Assembly (NCBI GenBank): GCA_910588015.1
Contig: CAJUOK010000003.1
Location: 48,193-112,192 of the forward strand
From: an uncultured Christensenellaceae bacterium
GTDB taxonomy: Bacteria > Bacillota > Clostridia > Christensenellales > UBA3700
Length of the DNA stretch: 64,000 bases
Direction of reading: 5' to 3'
Shown piece after piece: positions 43,161 to 51,318 of the stretch (positions are counted from its first letter, which is position 1; each line of letters opens with the position of its first letter). A program made the position numbers and the translations under genes. The notes beneath the pieces are model-generated. The model was not told the origin of the DNA, made no database searches, and was given only the letters and a program-made list of their open reading frames with translations.

Positions 43161-43478
43161 TTACACCTTCCAGTCTCTATCTAAAATCAAGAGCCGATTT
43201 ACAGTGTTCCAAACCTCCGCTGCCGCTTGGGGAGAGTTAGCGAAAAAGCCTGCCGTAGAGCCATCCCTACTTTCGTAGAAATGGCTGGCAAGCATTACCA
43301 CACCTTGGGTGGTCGTTTCGCTCATTTCGTTGGTTTTATAGTAGTCGCGCTCCAAGTGCTGATAGCTTTCGGCATAGGATATGGCGGCAGCAATGTAAGC
43401 GCAGATGATTCCGTCATCATCGGTAAAGTCGATTATTAAATTTTTCTTGACTCGCTCTAAAATTGCGTTATCTTCCAT
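43161..43478 (-). CDS. head-tail connector protein (gp6-like)
   Basis: 105 residues from ATG 43478 with AGGAGG at the right distance; a GTG three codons earlier is less likely. All-helical: ILERVKKNLIIDFTDDDGII, CAYIAAAISYAESYQHLERD, GVVMLASHFYESRDGSTAGF. The family forms the ring under the portal. Confidence 0.85.
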   Translation of the reverse strand: MEDNAILERVKKNLIIDFTDDDGIICAYIAAAISYAESYQHLERDYYKTNEMSETTTQGVVMLASHFYESRDGSTAGFFANSPQAAAEVWNTVNRLLILDRDWKV

Positions 43479-43502
43479 TACTGCCACCTCCTATGTGATT
43501 GC

Positions 43503-44711
43503 TTACGAACCCGCCTTAATCTGTAAAATCTTGACGGCTTCGGGAAGCACAAGTCTTGCATCGACTCTCTTGGTTGCCAAGAAGCCAATCTGTCCCCTGT
43601 CTGCATAGAGTTCGTTGAGACGTTTGAAAGTGATGCCCGTTCTGTCCCCAATCCAATAGTAGGAAAGGTCACCGAACGCAATAACCTTCGCACCCGCCGC
43701 TACGCCGGGGATGGAGTTCGTAGTGTACACGGGTCTGCCGAGAAGCGTATCGGGAAGTCCGACTTGCAACGAAGGCTGCCAGATGTACTGCTTGTTCTCG
43801 TCCTTGAGTTTTCTTACCGCCTGGATGGTAGTATCGTTCAAAAGCCATACAGCTTTCTTGCGGTAAGGTGCGCGTAAACTGTGATAAAGGTCGATAAGTT
43901 CGTCAGCCGTAATGGTTGCGCCTGCCGTGGTTACGCCGACTTCGCCGCCTTCCTTCTCATCGAAAATACCGAACGGTCTGTCCGTACCCGTACCCGATAC
44001 AAACGCATCTTCCTCTGCGTTGGAAATCTGCCTCGCAAACTCCTGACTGAAATACGATTCAAGGTCGAATGCCGAGTCGTTCAAGAGTTCTTCCGAAACC
44101 TTAATGAGCGCAGTCAGTTTGTGTGCGCCGATGGACTTCTCGGAAAACTTGTGCGTGGTCTCGGGAATCTGTGCGCCTTCGTCCGTCCACGATGCCGCGC
44201 CGTGCGCCGAGACAACGGGAATCTTGTGTGCGCCCGATGCCGTTTCAAAGACGTGCGCAAGTTTGCGGATAATGAGCGTGTCGTTCAGCCCGTCAACGAG
44301 CGTTCTCTCGAAAGTGTCGGGTACAAGGAAACCGCCATCGGCGTCCGTGCCTTCCGACAAAGCGTTCAAAACATCCGCCGAGGGCATTTTGCTGCGCATA
44401 GCGTTCCAGAAGTTCTTTTTATAACCCTTGGATGCTCTGCCCTTCTTCTCGTCTTCCTCGGCGGTTGCCGTCATAGGCTTGCCCGTCAAAGGTGCTGCAA
44501 CGGGTTTGTTGAGTTCCGCCTCGATTGCTTCCTTGCGTTCTCTGCGCTTGATTTCGGTGGTTAAATCCTCGAGGTCTTTTTCCATCTTGTTGTAGGTGGC
44601 ATCGTCTTCCGCCGAAAGCACACCATTGTCGTTTGCGTGGGTGTCAAGGAACGACTCCATTGCACTCCACAGTTTTGCCCTGCTGTCTCTTAATTCAGCG
44701 ATAGTTTTCAT
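43503..44711 (-). CDS. major capsid protein, HK97 fold
   Basis: 402 residues from ATG 44711 (GGAGGAATTAAAA upstream). The N-terminal about 100 residues are a coiled-coil scaffold domain (MKTIAELRDSRAKLWSAMES) likely removed by the neighbouring protease. The mature part shows the HK97 pattern: FLVPDTFERTLVDGLNDT-like start, ELLNDSAFDLESYFSQEFAR, DAFVSGTGTDRPFGIF, and GDLSYYWIGDRTGITFKRLN near the end. Abundant late protein, gene order protease-capsid-connector. Confidence 0.93.
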   Translation of the reverse strand: MKTIAELRDSRAKLWSAMESFLDTHANDNGVLSAEDDATYNKMEKDLEDLTTEIKRRERKEAIEAELNKPVAAPLTGKPMTATAEEDEKKGRASKGYKKNFWNAMRSKMPSADVLNALSEGTDADGGFLVPDTFERTLVDGLNDTLIIRKLAHVFETASGAHKIPVVSAHGAASWTDEGAQIPETTHKFSEKSIGAHKLTALIKVSEELLNDSAFDLESYFSQEFARQISNAEEDAFVSGTGTDRPFGIFDEKEGGEVGVTTAGATITADELIDLYHSLRAPYRKKAVWLLNDTTIQAVRKLKDENKQYIWQPSLQVGLPDTLLGRPVYTTNSIPGVAAGAKVIAFGDLSYYWIGDRTGITFKRLNELYADRGQIGFLATKRVDARLVLPEAVKILQIKAGS

Positions 44712-44728
44712 TTTTAATTCCTCCAAAA

Positions 44729-45475
44729 TTAAATAAATTTTTTGATTTTTTGAAGCTCACTCATAAGCTCCGAGATTTTCCGTCCCTGGGGAACGGGTTC
44801 GTCAGTTGTTGCATTTTTTGCAACTACTGACATTGCCTTGTCTTTCGTTACCTTGGCGGTTATTCTGCCCCACAGTGCGTTGTCCGTCTCCTTGGTGGAA
44901 AACATAAACGGCTCGGCGGCGGTTTTCTTTTCGTCTTCCAAAATACCGTCCGCAAAACCAAGCTCTACTGCTTTTCTTACATTCATCCACGTTTCGTTTT
45001 CCATAAGGTGGGAAAGCACTGCTCTCGACTGTCCCGTCTTAATTTCGTAAGCATTGATGATGGACTGTTTCACTTCTTCCAACAGGTCGATGGCTTTCTG
45101 CATATCGTTGTGATCACCGAACGCCGCAGTCGAAGGATTGTGAATCATCATAAGCGCCGTGGGACTCATCAACACCTTCGTTCCAGCCATAGCGATTACG
45201 CTTGCCGCCGAAGCCGCGATTCCGTCAATCTTGACAGTGACTTCCCCTGCATAGTCCATAAGCATCGAGTAAATTTGGCTTGCTGCTACGCAATCTCCGC
45301 CGGGACTGTTAATCCATATCGTGACTGCGCCGCTTCCTGCGTTCAACTCGTCCTTGAACATTTGCGGAGTAATGTCATCGTCAAACCACGACTCATCCGC
45401 TATCGTTCCGTTAAGCTCAAGAACTCTCTCGGGTGTTTCGCCGTCTTGGTTTTTCCAATTCCAAAACTTCCTCAT
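44729..45475 (-). CDS. ClpP-like head maturation protease
   Basis: 248 residues from ATG 45475 (AAGGAGA upstream). The ClpP-type elements are visible: WINSPGGDCVAASQIYSML, catalytic serine in DGIAASAASVIAMAGTKVLM, histidine in LMMIHNPSTAAFGDHNDM. In the family these proteases cut the scaffold domain from the capsid protein encoded next. It overlaps the end of the portal gene by 59 bases. Confidence 0.92.
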   Translation of the reverse strand: MRKFWNWKNQDGETPERVLELNGTIADESWFDDDITPQMFKDELNAGSGAVTIWINSPGGDCVAASQIYSMLMDYAGEVTVKIDGIAASAASVIAMAGTKVLMSPTALMMIHNPSTAAFGDHNDMQKAIDLLEEVKQSIINAYEIKTGQSRAVLSHLMENETWMNVRKAVELGFADGILEDEKKTAAEPFMFSTKETDNALWGRITAKVTKDKAMSVVAKNATTDEPVPQGRKISELMSELQKIKKFI

Positions 45476-46733
45476 TGTCTGTCTCCTTTTCGTTATTTTT
45501 ATCTGCATAAGCACCTGCTTTTTCAAGCGGGAGCATATTGCCGTTTACTAGGTATAAGTCCCCGCCTTGCTCGGGCGATAACTTATCCAAGTCCTCAAGT
45601 TCCCGTATATCGTTTGCCGACATCCCGCCGTTCTGCCTTGCGATTGCATATCCGTTCATTCGGCTTTGGTAATCTCCACGCAACAAGCCTTCAAGGTTGA
45701 ATTTGAAGAAGTATCGCTTCTTCTCATCTTCCGAAAGCAGTGAGCGCGAAAGCGACTGTTCCCAACGAACTACCCACGGGTCAAGTGTGTATTTTACAAA
45801 CTCAAGGCTCTGTTGCTCGATATTAGAAAAGCTCGACTTTTCAAGGTCTCCAACCATATGCGGTGGCACTCTGAAAATTCGAGCTATTTCGTTGATTTGG
45901 AATTTACGGGTTTCAAGGAACTGCGCTTGCTCCGGCGAAATGGAAATCGGCGTGTACTTCATTCCTTCTTCAAGGACTGCTACTTTGCCCGAGTTACCGC
46001 TTCCGCCAAATTGCGACTGCCACGCTTCCCGAACCCTAGTCGGGTCTTTAATCGTGCCGGGATGTTCCAACACACCCGAAGGTGCTGCGCCGTTCGCAAA
46101 AAACTTACTGCCAAACTCCTCTGTCGCAATTGCCAAACCGATAGCGTTTTTTGCCATTGCTATAGGACTATACCCCACCAAACCATCAAAACCGAGTCCA
46201 GGAATATGCAAGACATCCTTTGGTTCAAGCACAACGGACGAGCCGTTCATCGTGTTCGGTTCGCAGTCGCTGCGTGTGTAGGTATAATAGAGTTTTCCGT
46301 TCTCGTCCCTATCCACCGACATCTTGTTCGGCATCAATGGATACAACGCAATTATCTCGCCCTTTCCGTTGCGGATTATCTGCGCATACGCATTTCCCCA
46401 AAGTAACAAGTGAGTCATCAGCGTTTCCCTGAAAACGAAAGAACTCATCTCGGGGTTCGGTTCATCGTGTAGCAAGTGGTACAAATTACTGTCGATTGCT
46501 TTCTCTTTCGAGCCGTCTTCCTTGTATCGGTAAAAGTGCAAAGGTAACCCCGCTACCGCTTCCGAAAGAATTCTTACGCAAGCATATACCGCAGTCATTT
46601 GCATTGCGCTGCGTTCGGTTACCGATTTGCCCGAGGACGAATTGCCCATAAAAAAGGTAAAGCTACTACCGACTGTCCTATCTTCGACCTTGGGTGCATC
46701 CCTCGACTTTTTTCTGTTCTTGAAAAGTCCCAT
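45417..46733 (-). CDS. portal protein, HK97 family
   Basis: 438 residues. The family markers are present: ERSAMQMTAVYACVRILSEA, VAGLPLHFYR, LLHDEPNPEMSSFVFRETLM, HIPGLGFDGLVGYSPIAMAK, and EIARIFRVPPHMVGDLEKSS. The portal ring occupies one capsid vertex and serves as DNA gate and packaging motor base. It begins nine bases after the large terminase gene. Confidence 0.93.
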   Translation of the reverse strand: MGLFKNRKKSRDAPKVEDRTVGSSFTFFMGNSSSGKSVTERSAMQMTAVYACVRILSEAVAGLPLHFYRYKEDGSKEKAIDSNLYHLLHDEPNPEMSSFVFRETLMTHLLLWGNAYAQIIRNGKGEIIALYPLMPNKMSVDRDENGKLYYTYTRSDCEPNTMNGSSVVLEPKDVLHIPGLGFDGLVGYSPIAMAKNAIGLAIATEEFGSKFFANGAAPSGVLEHPGTIKDPTRVREAWQSQFGGSGNSGKVAVLEEGMKYTPISISPEQAQFLETRKFQINEIARIFRVPPHMVGDLEKSSFSNIEQQSLEFVKYTLDPWVVRWEQSLSRSLLSEDEKKRYFFKFNLEGLLRGDYQSRMNGYAIARQNGGMSANDIRELEDLDKLSPEQGGDLYLVNGNMLPLEKAGAYADKNNEKETDNEEVLELEKPRRRNTRESS

Positions 46734-46742
46734 AATCTCTCC

Positions 46743-48341
46743 TTAAATAAAAATTAGCCCACGGCTGTCATAGATTGATTCGGTTGATGCCCCGTTGCGT
46801 ATTGCTCTGTCCAGAGCCATAACGGTTGCAACCGCTCCGTCTATTTTTTCCGTTGACTTTGATTTGTCCATTTTTATGTTCCCGGCAGGGTCTGTGCGAA
46901 CGCATACATTATCCATCATCCAATGCAGCACTGGCTGACCATTGTGGCGGATTTTCTTGCCAAGCACCAAGTTCATCAGTTCTTTGGTTGCAGGACTCAT
47001 ATCCTTAAACCCCTGCCCAAACGGGATGACAGTGAAACCGAGGTTCTCAAGGTTCTGTGTCATTTGAACTGCACCCCATCGGTCAAAGGCGATTTCCTTT
47101 ATGTTGTATTTCTTGCCAAGCTCATCAATGAAATTCTCGATGAACCCGTAATGGATAACGTTGCCTTCCGTGGTCTGTATATATCCTTGCTGTTCCCAGA
47201 TATCATACGGCACATGGTCTTTTGCAACTCTCCGCTCCAAGTTCTCCTCGGGTATCCAGAAGAACGACAAGATGTAATAATTTTCATCCGTATCCGTTGG
47301 CGGAAACACCAACACAAACGCCGTAATATCGGTTGAGGACGAAAGGTCAAGTCCGCCGTAACACACTCTGCCTTCCAAGCTCTCGGGCGAGAAATCCGCC
47401 TTACACGCCTCCCACTTTTCCATTGGCATCCAACGCACCGCTTGCTTTACCCATTGATTCAATCGCAACTGTCGGAAGGTGTTCTCCTCGGCTGGGTTCT
47501 GCCGCGCCGATTCAAACGCCACTCGAACCTTGTCGATGCCTACTGTTATGCCAAGACTGGGGTTCGCTTTTTTCCATACTTTTGGATCCGTCCAGTCATC
47601 ATTTTCGTCTGCCCCATATATTACGGGATAGAAGGTTGAGTCTAGTTTTCTGCCTAGAATAATGTCCTTGGCTTTTTGGTGTGTTTCGTAGCAGATGGAT
47701 TTTGTATCCGTTCCCGCAGTCGTGATTAAAAAGTACAGCGGTTGCATTCGAGCATCGCCAGAGCCTTTGGTCATAACATCAAACAGCTTTCTGTTCGGTT
47801 GGGTGTGCAACTCATCGAACACAACGCCGTGAATATTGAAACCATGCTTGCTGTACGCTTCCGCCGAAAGAACTTGATAGAAGCTGTTCTTCGGCAGATA
47901 GATTATACGCTTGCTTGCCGTGAGTATCTTGCACCGCTTGTTCAAAGCAGGACACATCCGAATCATATCGGCAGCGACTTCAAAGACAATCGATGCTTGC
48001 CCTCTGTCCGCTGCACAACCATAAACTTCGGCTCGTTCCTCACCATCTCCGCAAGTAAGCAAAAGGGCAACAGCCGCCGCCAACTCGCTCTTGCCCATCT
48101 TCTTCGGTATTTCTATGTACGCAGTATTAAACTGCCGATACCCGTTCGGCTTGATGATTCCAAAAAGGTCTCGAATTATCTGTTCTTGCCAATCGATAAG
48201 TTCAAACGGCTCTCCCGCCCATGTGCCTTTCGTATGACATAGGCACTGTATGAAATTGACCGCATAGTCCGCCGCCGACTTGTCATATACGGAGTCCTTG
48301 GCTTTGAACTTGGTCGGCACATATTTCTTTAGCTTTCTCAA
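46743..48341 (-). CDS. large terminase subunit
   Basis: 532 residues. The ATPase part has a deviant Walker A (IPKKMGKSELAAAVALLL), a Walker B with VVFDELHTQPNRKL and the coupling motif FLITTAGTDTKS; the nuclease part starts YGGLDLSSSTDITAFVLVFP, with further acids at EIAFDRWGAVQM and KIDGAVATVMALDRA. It translocates DNA into the prohead and cuts it. Unusually, the likely small subunit is 7 kb away at 55761, with methylases and single-gene cassettes in between. Confidence 0.93.
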   Translation of the reverse strand: MRKLKKYVPTKFKAKDSVYDKSAADYAVNFIQCLCHTKGTWAGEPFELIDWQEQIIRDLFGIIKPNGYRQFNTAYIEIPKKMGKSELAAAVALLLTCGDGEERAEVYGCAADRGQASIVFEVAADMIRMCPALNKRCKILTASKRIIYLPKNSFYQVLSAEAYSKHGFNIHGVVFDELHTQPNRKLFDVMTKGSGDARMQPLYFLITTAGTDTKSICYETHQKAKDIILGRKLDSTFYPVIYGADENDDWTDPKVWKKANPSLGITVGIDKVRVAFESARQNPAEENTFRQLRLNQWVKQAVRWMPMEKWEACKADFSPESLEGRVCYGGLDLSSSTDITAFVLVFPPTDTDENYYILSFFWIPEENLERRVAKDHVPYDIWEQQGYIQTTEGNVIHYGFIENFIDELGKKYNIKEIAFDRWGAVQMTQNLENLGFTVIPFGQGFKDMSPATKELMNLVLGKKIRHNGQPVLHWMMDNVCVRTDPAGNIKMDKSKSTEKIDGAVATVMALDRAIRNGASTESIYDSRGLIFI

Positions 48342-48433
48342 GTAGCCTTGCCTCCCTTTCTATTTTTGCAAAAGAAAAAGCCGACCTTGTCAGTCGACCT
48401 TTCGTTTGATGTTTTCTTTTTTTCGTTATTCCG

Positions 48434-48718
48434 TCAAATAGCTATCTTGCCCTTTTTAACGTGTCTATCCACTTGCCGTAGGTATTCAATCATATCGTGA
48501 ATTCGGTAGTCCTTGTTTTTGTCGGCTATCAATCGTTCCTGAACCAAGAACCATCTCATCGTTTCCGAAATGTCCGCGCTTCTCGCCAGTATCGCTTTTT
48601 TCAGCTTTTCAGTTACCACCTCGCCACCGCAGTTGGGTTGGACAGCATCGATGTACTCTAGTAGCGTCTCACGAACTTCCGCCGCCTTTATTCCTTTCAC
48701 TTCTTGTGCTTTGTAGTG
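48434..48718 (-). CDS. 94-aa helical phage protein
   Basis: Start at 48718 (MHYKAQEVKGIKAAEVRETL), preceded by GAGGTGAGGGT and eight bases after the zinc-ribbon gene stops. Helical and basic, with WFLVQERLIADKNKDYRIHD. It could be a DNA-binding helper of packaging given the position before the large terminase, but I do not recognise it. A 93-base gap to the terminase gene holds repeated GTCGAC-containing sequence. Confidence 0.6.
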   Translation of the reverse strand, partial: HYKAQEVKGIKAAEVRETLLEYIDAVQPNCGGEVVTEKLKKAILARSADISETMRWFLVQERLIADKNKDYRIHDMIEYLRQVDRHVKKGKIAI

Positions 48719-48725
48719 CATACCC

Positions 48726-48923
48726 TCACCTCTTGTTTTTATTTTCGTAGTCAGCAATCGCTGCTATGATTTCTGCTTTCTCCGCTTCCGAAACACCTGC
48801 GATATCCAACGCTTCACGAGTTCCGCAAAGCGGGCAGATTTCTTGGTGATTATCGAACCTTGAAATCGCAGGTCGCGCCGTGTAGGTCTTTCCGCATTTC
48901 GGGCAAGTCCTGGTCGTTTCCAT
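48726..48923 (-). CDS. small zinc-ribbon protein
   Basis: 65 residues from ATG 48923. Two CxxC pairs (TCPKCGKTYTARPA and EICPLCGTREALDIAG) form a zinc ribbon, followed by a helix (SEAEKAEIIAAIADYENKNK). Small proteins of this kind are common in phage early and middle regions and probably bind nucleic acid or protein. Confidence 0.75.
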   Translation of the reverse strand: METTRTCPKCGKTYTARPAISRFDNHQEICPLCGTREALDIAGVSEAEKAEIIAAIADYENKNKR

Positions 48924-48933
48924 TCCACACCTC

Positions 48934-49161
48934 CTAGTTGTAATCGTAAGCGATGATGTCAAAGGCATCACGCTGTTCGGTGTTGCTCGGCTCAATGTTC
49001 CAAGCCTTATCGTAGCTCGTTATCACCTTGCCCTTACACTTAATGGTCAGCTTCGCAATTTTTCCGCCCTCAATGCCGTACTTCGATTTTCTGCTGTACT
49101 GCATCCCTTCGTAGTGGTAGCCGTTGTTGTTTACGATTACAAAACCTTTGAACGCTTTCAT
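48934..49161 (-). CDS. 75-aa protein sharing a domain with its neighbour
   Basis: It contains YGIEGGKIAKLTIKCKGKVI and SYDKAWNIEPSNTEQRDAFD, which match FGIEGGRISKLTIKNERTGK and NYDRGWDIQPKTKSAQAALD of the gene just upstream. The two are a tandem duplication of one small beta domain. It begins 13 bases after that gene and has no promoter of its own. Confidence 0.7.
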   Translation of the reverse strand: MKAFKGFVIVNNNGYHYEGMQYSRKSKYGIEGGKIAKLTIKCKGKVITSYDKAWNIEPSNTEQRDAFDIIAYDYN

Positions 49162-49173
49162 CTCGCCACCTCG

Positions 49174-49617
49174 TTAATTGAAGTTGCGAAGCACCCAGTC
49201 GAGTGCTGCTTGCGCTGACTTGGTCTTGGGTTGAATGTCCCAACCCCTGTCGTAGTTTACGACTTCCTTGCCCGTGCGCTCGTTCTTGATGGTTAGCTTG
49301 GAAATCCTACCGCCCTCAATACCGAACTCCGAACCTTCGTCAAACCGCTTAATCCAAAAGCGGAAGGTGCAGCCCGCAATTTGAAGTCTGCCATCGTTCC
49401 AAGGGCTGTCATCGTTGGGTTTGCGTTCCTCTTGGTAGCAAGGAACATAAAAGGTTTCTTCTTTGCCGTTGATAACCAAGTGGACTGACCTGGGGTTCTG
49501 AAGTCCCCCAGCCGTTCCCGTTACGGAGCCAAGCGAAAGAACCTCGGCGTTTCCGTGCTTCTGCGCTATCTTTTGCAGGCTTGCTATATACTCGTTTAAG
49601 GTTACAAATTTTTTCAT
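49174..49617 (-). CDS. 147-aa protein, larger member of duplicated pair
   Basis: The N-terminus (MKKFVTLNEYIASLQKIAQK, HGNAEVLSLG) is helical; the middle contains LVINGKEETFYVPCYQEER; the last 60 residues repeat the domain of the 75-aa neighbour. Start supported by AAGGAG. Own promoter at 49664-49693. Function unknown. Confidence 0.7.
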   Translation of the reverse strand: MKKFVTLNEYIASLQKIAQKHGNAEVLSLGSVTGTAGGLQNPRSVHLVINGKEETFYVPCYQEERKPNDDSPWNDGRLQIAGCTFRFWIKRFDEGSEFGIEGGRISKLTIKNERTGKEVVNYDRGWDIQPKTKSAQAALDWVLRNFN

Positions 49618-49663
49618 TTTGAACTCCTTTTGAGGGGGGCTTCCCTCTCCGTTTTGTAGGTGT

Positions 49664-49693
49664 ATATTAACTCTAAAACGAATATATATCCAG
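49664..49693 (-). promoter_or_regulatory. CTGGAY-N18-TAATRT promoter, copy F
   Basis: Minus strand CTGGAT (49688-49693), 18 bases ending TAGAGT, TAATAT (49664-49669), then ACACCTAC. It drives the 147-aa gene. Confidence 0.65.
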
Positions 49694-49760
49694 TGATATG
49701 CGCCACTATTATGCAGATATTTAATTATTTTTTCGGGTTTTTTGCACTACTCTTTCAACG

Positions 49761-49783
49761 AAAAAACCACCCTTTCGGGTGGC
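49761..49783 (-). terminator. terminator of the 108-aa gene
   Basis: GCCACCC-GAAA-GGGTGG followed by TTTTTTCG on the minus strand; the same hairpin, with small changes, follows the next two upstream genes. Confidence 0.85.
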
Positions 49784-49797
49784 TCTATTTTGCCTTT

Positions 49798-50124
49798 TTA
49801 TTTCTTAATTACGGCGGTGTATCGTGCGTAATCATAACCCTCGCTTTCAACCAGAACGCTGATTTTGCTGCCCCTTGCGGTTACTTTTATGCAATGCCAT
49901 ATTCCGTTTTCGTCCACCTTCATTATGCCGCTGTTCACTTTGATAAAATCCTTATCTTCGAGGAAGTTATCGCAGAACGCTGCGAACTCGGTGGGTGTTA
50001 AAGTAATGGTCTTTTCGACAACAATCTCGCGCTTGGGTTTTTCCCCACTGTAGCAATTAATGCATTCTTTAGCTGCTTCCCAGTCTTCTACGCTATCTGC
50101 CTTTCTTATCATGTATGCTTTCAT
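49798..50124 (-). CDS. 108-aa protein (DUF6329-like)
   Basis: The stretch LTPTEFAAFCDNFLEDKDFI and the end LVESEGYDYARYTAVIKK resemble the DUF6329 type found in clostridial phages and elements; function unknown. It has its own promoter (50155-50184) and terminator, so it is an independent unit. Confidence 0.7.
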   Translation of the reverse strand: MKAYMIRKADSVEDWEAAKECINCYSGEKPKREIVVEKTITLTPTEFAAFCDNFLEDKDFIKVNSGIMKVDENGIWHCIKVTARGSKISVLVESEGYDYARYTAVIKK

Positions 50125-50154
50125 TTCACTTTCTCCTTCGCTTTTTGTATGTGT

Positions 50155-50184
50155 ATATTAACTCTAATACACATATATATCCAG
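50155..50184 (-). promoter_or_regulatory. CTGGAY-N18-TAATRT promoter, copy E
   Basis: Minus strand CTGGAT (50179-50184), 18 bases ending TAGAGT, TAATAT (50155-50160), then ACACATAC. It drives the 108-aa gene. Confidence 0.65.
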
Positions 50185-50230
50185 TGAATTTTGGCATTAT
50201 TTTGAAGAATAATTTATTTATTTTTTAACG

Positions 50231-50254
50231 AAAAAACCACCCTTTTGAGGTGGT
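50231..50254 (-). terminator. terminator of the 130-aa gene
   Basis: ACCACC-TCAAAAG-GGTGGT followed by TTTTTTCG on the minus strand. Confidence 0.85.
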
Positions 50255-50286
50255 CATTTCCGTTGGTATTTGGTTCGTTCCTGGCA

Positions 50287-50679
50287 TTAGCTTCCGAAAA
50301 GAATTCTGCCCGTTTCGAGAACTTCGTAGTCGTGCAGCACTTCAATGATTCGAGTGATGTCATCGTATTCGTCCTCGGCATACTCGCTCAATTCGTCCCA
50401 CCATCTGCTCCTCAAAACCTCGCGCCTTTCAACCTTTCCAACCGAGCCGAGGTTGCTGTTGTAGGCTTCGGGGTTGTAGGTCGCTGCCTCTGCGTTGAAG
50501 GCATCTTTCAACTTCAACCAAAGTGCGTGTGCCTTGCGGTAGGTCTCGGGGTTCGTTACCCCAGTCTTCTTGGCTACCGAGCCAACTCCAAAGGTGGGGA
50601 ACTTTACCACCGTATCAATGTTTGCGATTACTTCCTCTGCTGTTTTCCATTCGTATTTGTAGGTCTTGGGTGCTTTCAT
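50287..50679 (-). CDS. 130-aa phage protein, function unknown
   Basis: Start at 50679 (MKAPKTYKYEWKTAEEVIAN) with a GGAG ribosome site; the longer frame would run through the promoter. Helical and acidic in the second half (DELSEYAEDEYDDITRIIEV). No domain recognised. Own promoter at 50712-50741 and terminator after it. Confidence 0.7.
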   Translation of the reverse strand: MKAPKTYKYEWKTAEEVIANIDTVVKFPTFGVGSVAKKTGVTNPETYRKAHALWLKLKDAFNAEAATYNPEAYNSNLGSVGKVERREVLRSRWWDELSEYAEDEYDDITRIIEVLHDYEVLETGRILFGS

Positions 50680-50711
50680 TTTTGTTTGTCTCCTTCGCTT
50701 TTTGTAGGTGT

Positions 50712-50741
50712 ATATTACCTCTAACTCACTTATATATCCAG
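50712..50741 (-). promoter_or_regulatory. CTGGAY-N18-TAATRT promoter, copy D
   Basis: Minus strand CTGGAT (50736-50741), 18 bases ending TAGAGG, TAATAT (50712-50717), then ACACCTAC. It drives the 130-aa gene. Confidence 0.65.
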
Positions 50742-50811
50742 TGAATTTTGGCACTATTTCGAAGAATTATTAGTTTATTTTTAGCCTTTTTTTGCACCCT
50801 TTTCTGCAACG

Positions 50812-50833
50812 AAAAACCACCCTTTCGGGTGGC
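50812..50833 (-). terminator. terminator of the DUF4314 gene
   Basis: GCCACCC-GAAA-GGGTGG followed by TTTTTCG on the minus strand, 30 bases after the stop at 50865. Confidence 0.85.
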
Positions 50834-50864
50834 TAAAGTCAAGGATATTACGGGGTCAATGCGA

Positions 50865-51245
50865 TTAGAGCTTGTCGGAACAGTAGGTCTTTCCGCTACG
50901 TAGATCGATGAGAATTTCGACATACCTGTCTCGTTCTGAACCTTCGCTGCCAAGAACGCATTCCTCATAGAAGTCGATGGCTTCCTGCCTGTCGTCAAAG
51001 GTGCGGTCTTTGCCGTAGTTGTGGACGATGACATAGTTCAGCTTTTTGCAGATGTCTTCGCCATATGCAACATTCAAACTGCTGCCGTTGTCCCACTTGA
51101 CCATTATTGAGCCGATGTCATCAACCCCTCTCACTGTCCCTTTGGTGCCGATGGGCGGTGCTTGCTCATCTTCCATTTTTTCAAGCACCACCCTTGCCCC
51201 TACAGGAAACTGCTGACGAAGGCTTTCAAGTTCTCTGGTGTTCAT
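50865..51245 (-). CDS. DUF4314-like protein
   Basis: 126 residues. The first 75 (VGARVVLEKMEDEQAPPIGT, KGTVRGVDDIGSIMVKWDNG, SSLNVAYGEDICKKL) match DUF4314, a small beta-barrel found in clostridial mobile elements, often beside methylases. The C-terminal 50 residues are an added helical part. Function unknown. Own promoter at 51274-51303. Confidence 0.8.
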   Translation of the reverse strand: MNTRELESLRQQFPVGARVVLEKMEDEQAPPIGTKGTVRGVDDIGSIMVKWDNGSSLNVAYGEDICKKLNYVIVHNYGKDRTFDDRQEAIDFYEECVLGSEGSERDRYVEILIDLRSGKTYCSDKL

Positions 51246-51273
51246 ATTGCTTCCTCCATTTTTAAGTATGCGT

Positions 51274-51303
51274 ATATTAACTCTAAACGGAAATTATATC
51301 CAG
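51274..51303 (-). promoter_or_regulatory. CTGGAY-N18-TAATRT promoter, copy C
   Basis: Minus strand CTGGAT (51298-51303), 18 bases ending TAGAGT, TAATAT (51274-51279), then ACGCATAC. It lies between the methylase stop and the DUF4314 start. Confidence 0.65.
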
Positions 51304-51318
51304 CGATAATTGCAAGAA

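Noticed and set aside
49620..51310. Regularly spaced similar intergenic sequences as a CRISPR-like array
   Set aside because: The units are spaced by whole genes and consist of a promoter and a terminator, not identical repeats with spacers.
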